DNA from: JTS-RE37 sp041743425 | GTDB taxonomy: Bacteria; Bacteroidota; Bacteroidia; Flavobacteriales; Flavobacteriaceae | NCBI GenBank assembly: GCA_041743425.1 | Contig: JBGTMS010000098.1 | Location: forward strand, 1-15,781 | DNA: 15,781 nt | Direction: 5' to 3' | Shown: piece after piece, positions 13,953-15,781 of the stretch | How positions within the stretch are numbered: position 1 is the first letter of the stretch | Layout: each line of letters starts with the position of its first letter | Notes under the pieces: generated by a model | Seen by the model: the letters and a program-made list of their open reading frames with translations, nothing else | Database searches by the model: none | What the model was told of the DNA's origin: nothing | Program-made: the position numbers and the translations under genes

Positions 13953-15781
13953 CTGAATTCATATCTGAACATACTAGAAAAACTAAGCCAGTTCGTCAGG
14001 AAGTACCACACCAATATTCTGATTAAGGGTCTCCTGCTTTTTTTAATTCTGGGTCTTATTTTCTTTTTTATCATTTCCTCGGTGGAATATTTTCTATGGC
14101 TAAATTCAACCGGCCGCCTTATTCTGCTCATTGTATTTATTGCAGTTGAAGGGTTTCTACTCGTCAGATTTATAGTCATCCCGGCAGCATTTCTATTCAG
14201 ATTTAGAAAGGGAATAACCCATAAAAGGGCCTCCCTTTTAATAGGGAGGCATTTCCCCGAAGTGGATGACAAACTTTATAATCTCCTGGATCTGGCGGAT
14301 CATAAGGAGCAAACCGAACTACTTCTGGCCAGCATTGAACAGAGATCCGGTCAGCTGCAACCCATTCCATTTTCAAGGGCCATCGACTTTAGGGAGAACG
14401 TGCATTATGCCAAGTATCTCCTCATTCCGGCATTGTTTATAGGTCTTCTATTGATAACCGGAAGCTCCGGATCCTTTTTCGGATCCTACAAGAGGGTAGT
14501 CAATTTTGATATTGCCTATGAACCGCCTGCCCCATTTTATTTCAGGATATTATCACAGGATCTGAGGGTTCTGGAGAATAAAGCCCACACCATTCAAGTC
14601 ATTACCATCGGCGAAGTTCAGCCCGAAGACGTTTATATCAATATTGATGGTAAAGAATACCTGCTTCAATTACAAAATGGAATGTTCCAATATACTTTTA
14701 CACCTCCTTTGCAATCGGCAGTGTTTTTTTTTAAAGCAAACGGTATCATTTCAGAAAAGTTCCAACTCGAGTCCCTTCGGGCGCCTTCAATATATGATTT
14801 TCAACTTAATCTGACCTATCCCGGGTATCTAAAAAAACCAAATGATATTCTGAAAAGCACCGGCAACGCCAGTTTTCCGGAAGGAACAAAAATCACATGG
14901 GAAATCACTGGGAAGAACACAGAACAAATACAGCTTATAACGACAGATACGGTAGAGTCATTTAAACGATCCGGAGAGGATTTTCTGCTGACAAGGACGG
15001 TGTTTGCAGATATGGGATATGAACTGACCACTTCCAATGAGAATATAAAAGACTACGAAAAACTGAATTACAGGTTTCGGGTCATCAAGGATGCCAGCCC
15101 TTCCATCAAGGTCAGCCAGGTGGTGGATTCCCTTTTGCCAAATGTGGCCTATTACAGCGGAGAGGCGGCAGATGATTATGGGGTCCGTGTAGTGAAGGTA
15201 GTATGTTATCCCGAGAATCAGCCGGAGGACAGGCAACTATTGGAGATTGCCAGCCCGGTCTCCAATTTCCATCAATTCTATTACACTTTTCCTTCAGGCC
15301 TGCAGGTAAAAGATGGCGTACGTTACGATCTTTATTTTGAAGTTACGGATAACGATGCCATTCACGGCGGGAAAAGGAGTCGAAGTCAGATTTTCACCAT
15401 GGCCGTTCTGGACCCCGATCAGTTAGAGAGCAGGTCGCTGAAAGTACAGGAGTCCCTGCTCAATCAAATGGATAAATCGCTTGAACAATTTAAAGCGCAA
15501 AAAGAACGCCTGCAAGGGATTAATGAAGAGCAAAAGGAGAAGGAGAATCTTAGTTTTTCGGATCAGCGTCAAATAAAGGAGTTTCTCAAGAACCAACAAC
15601 AACAGGAACAACTGATGGAAAAATTCAGTTCCAGGTTAAAGGAGAATCTTGCCAATAAAAAGGAGGAGAGCCCAACCAATGAAATGTTGAGAGAGCGTCT
15701 GGAGCGGCAGGAGATCAATGCGAGAAAGAATGAAAAACTCCTCGAAGAACTCAGTAAGATTGCCGAGAAGATTGACAAGGC
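13953..15781 (+). CDS. DUF4175-family membrane protein, 5' part (3' end outside window), start codon uncertain
   Basis: The open frame runs from the stop at 13893-13895 to the window edge. Counting from 13953, membrane helices lie at about 22-42 (ILIKGLLLFLILGLIFFFI) and 53-75 (RLILLIVFIAVEGFLLVRFIVIP), the pattern of the flavobacterial DUF4175 N-terminus. The GRHFPEVDDKLYNLLDL segment and a third helix at about 152-170 follow. Next comes a large beta-rich periplasmic region (YEPPAPFYF, LTYPGYLKKP, GNASFPEGTKITWEI), then a charged, Gln/Glu/Lys-rich coiled coil from about 489. The function of DUF4175 proteins is not known; an envelope role is inferred from the topology. There is no ATG, GTG or TTG in frame before GTG 14082, which lies beyond the first helix. 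CTG 13953 (used here), CTG 13965 or ATT 13944 are possible starts, or the original ATG is mutated. The gene is divergent from gltX. Confidence 0.82.
   Translation, partial: MNSYLNILEKLSQFVRKYHTNILIKGLLLFLILGLIFFFIISSVEYFLWLNSTGRLILLIVFIAVEGFLLVRFIVIPAAFLFRFRKGITHKRASLLIGRHFPEVDDKLYNLLDLADHKEQTELLLASIEQRSGQLQPIPFSRAIDFRENVHYAKYLLIPALFIGLLLITGSSGSFFGSYKRVVNFDIAYEPPAPFYFRILSQDLRVLENKAHTIQVITIGEVQPEDVYINIDGKEYLLQLQNGMFQYTFTPPLQSAVFFFKANGIISEKFQLESLRAPSIYDFQLNLTYPGYLKKPNDILKSTGNASFPEGTKITWEITGKNTEQIQLITTDTVESFKRSGEDFLLTRTVFADMGYELTTSNENIKDYEKLNYRFRVIKDASPSIKVSQVVDSLLPNVAYYSGEAADDYGVRVVKVVCYPENQPEDRQLLEIASPVSNFHQFYYTFPSGLQVKDGVRYDLYFEVTDNDAIHGGKRSRSQIFTMAVLDPDQLESRSLKVQESLLNQMDKSLEQFKAQKERLQGINEEQKEKENLSFSDQRQIKEFLKNQQQQEQLMEKFSSRLKENLANKKEESPTNEMLRERLERQEINARKNEKLLEELSKIAEKIDK

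Overview
The window looks like a chromosomal segment of a gliding or type IX secretion-competent Bacteroidota, most likely a Flavobacteriaceae. The reasons are a type B T9SS sorting domain, a PorP/SprF-family protein, a SprB-like giant adhesin, a DUF4175 protein, a Bacteroidota-style -7 promoter box (TAnnTTTG), and the near absence of Shine-Dalgarno sequences before starts. No mobile element, CRISPR array, rRNA or tRNA was seen. No gene-free stretch exceeds about 300 bases.

Left half (1-7806, all minus strand): a three-gene surface-display cassette, read from right to left. It starts with a secreted protein of six Ig-like modules ending in a type B T9SS sorting domain (7806-5536). After 8 bp comes an unusual PorP/SprF-family outer-membrane protein extended by a coiled coil and two SPOR-like domains (5527-3437). 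Directly abutting it (TAA followed at once by ATG) is the 5' part of a giant adhesin with an N-terminal adhesin region, a DUF11 domain, a calcium-loop-like motif and SprB-type repeats (3436 to beyond base 1). The likely logic is that T9SS exports the first and third products while the PorP/SprF protein holds or partners an adhesin at the outer membrane and is itself tethered to peptidoglycan. The layout is directly visible; the functional model is inference.

Middle (7807-11032): a divergent intergenic region with several small dyads separates the cassette from glnS (glutaminyl-tRNA synthetase, plus strand). About 290 bp further on is a tight plus-strand operon of three small envelope-type proteins: YtxH-like, Phage_holin_3_6-like, and a small protein resembling DUF6327. 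They are joined by a 3 bp gap and then an ATGA overlap. The operon ends at a perfect 22 bp symmetric hairpin that can terminate transcription from both sides.

Right half (11053-15781): an SPFH/Band 7 membrane protein and gltX (glutamyl-tRNA synthetase) lie on the minus strand. gltX has a good -7 box that overlaps a false upstream TTG start and so fixes its start at the ATG at 13669. Divergent from gltX is a DUF4175-family membrane protein that runs off the right edge. Its reading frame has no ATG, GTG or TTG before its first membrane helix, so its start is either non-canonical or damaged.
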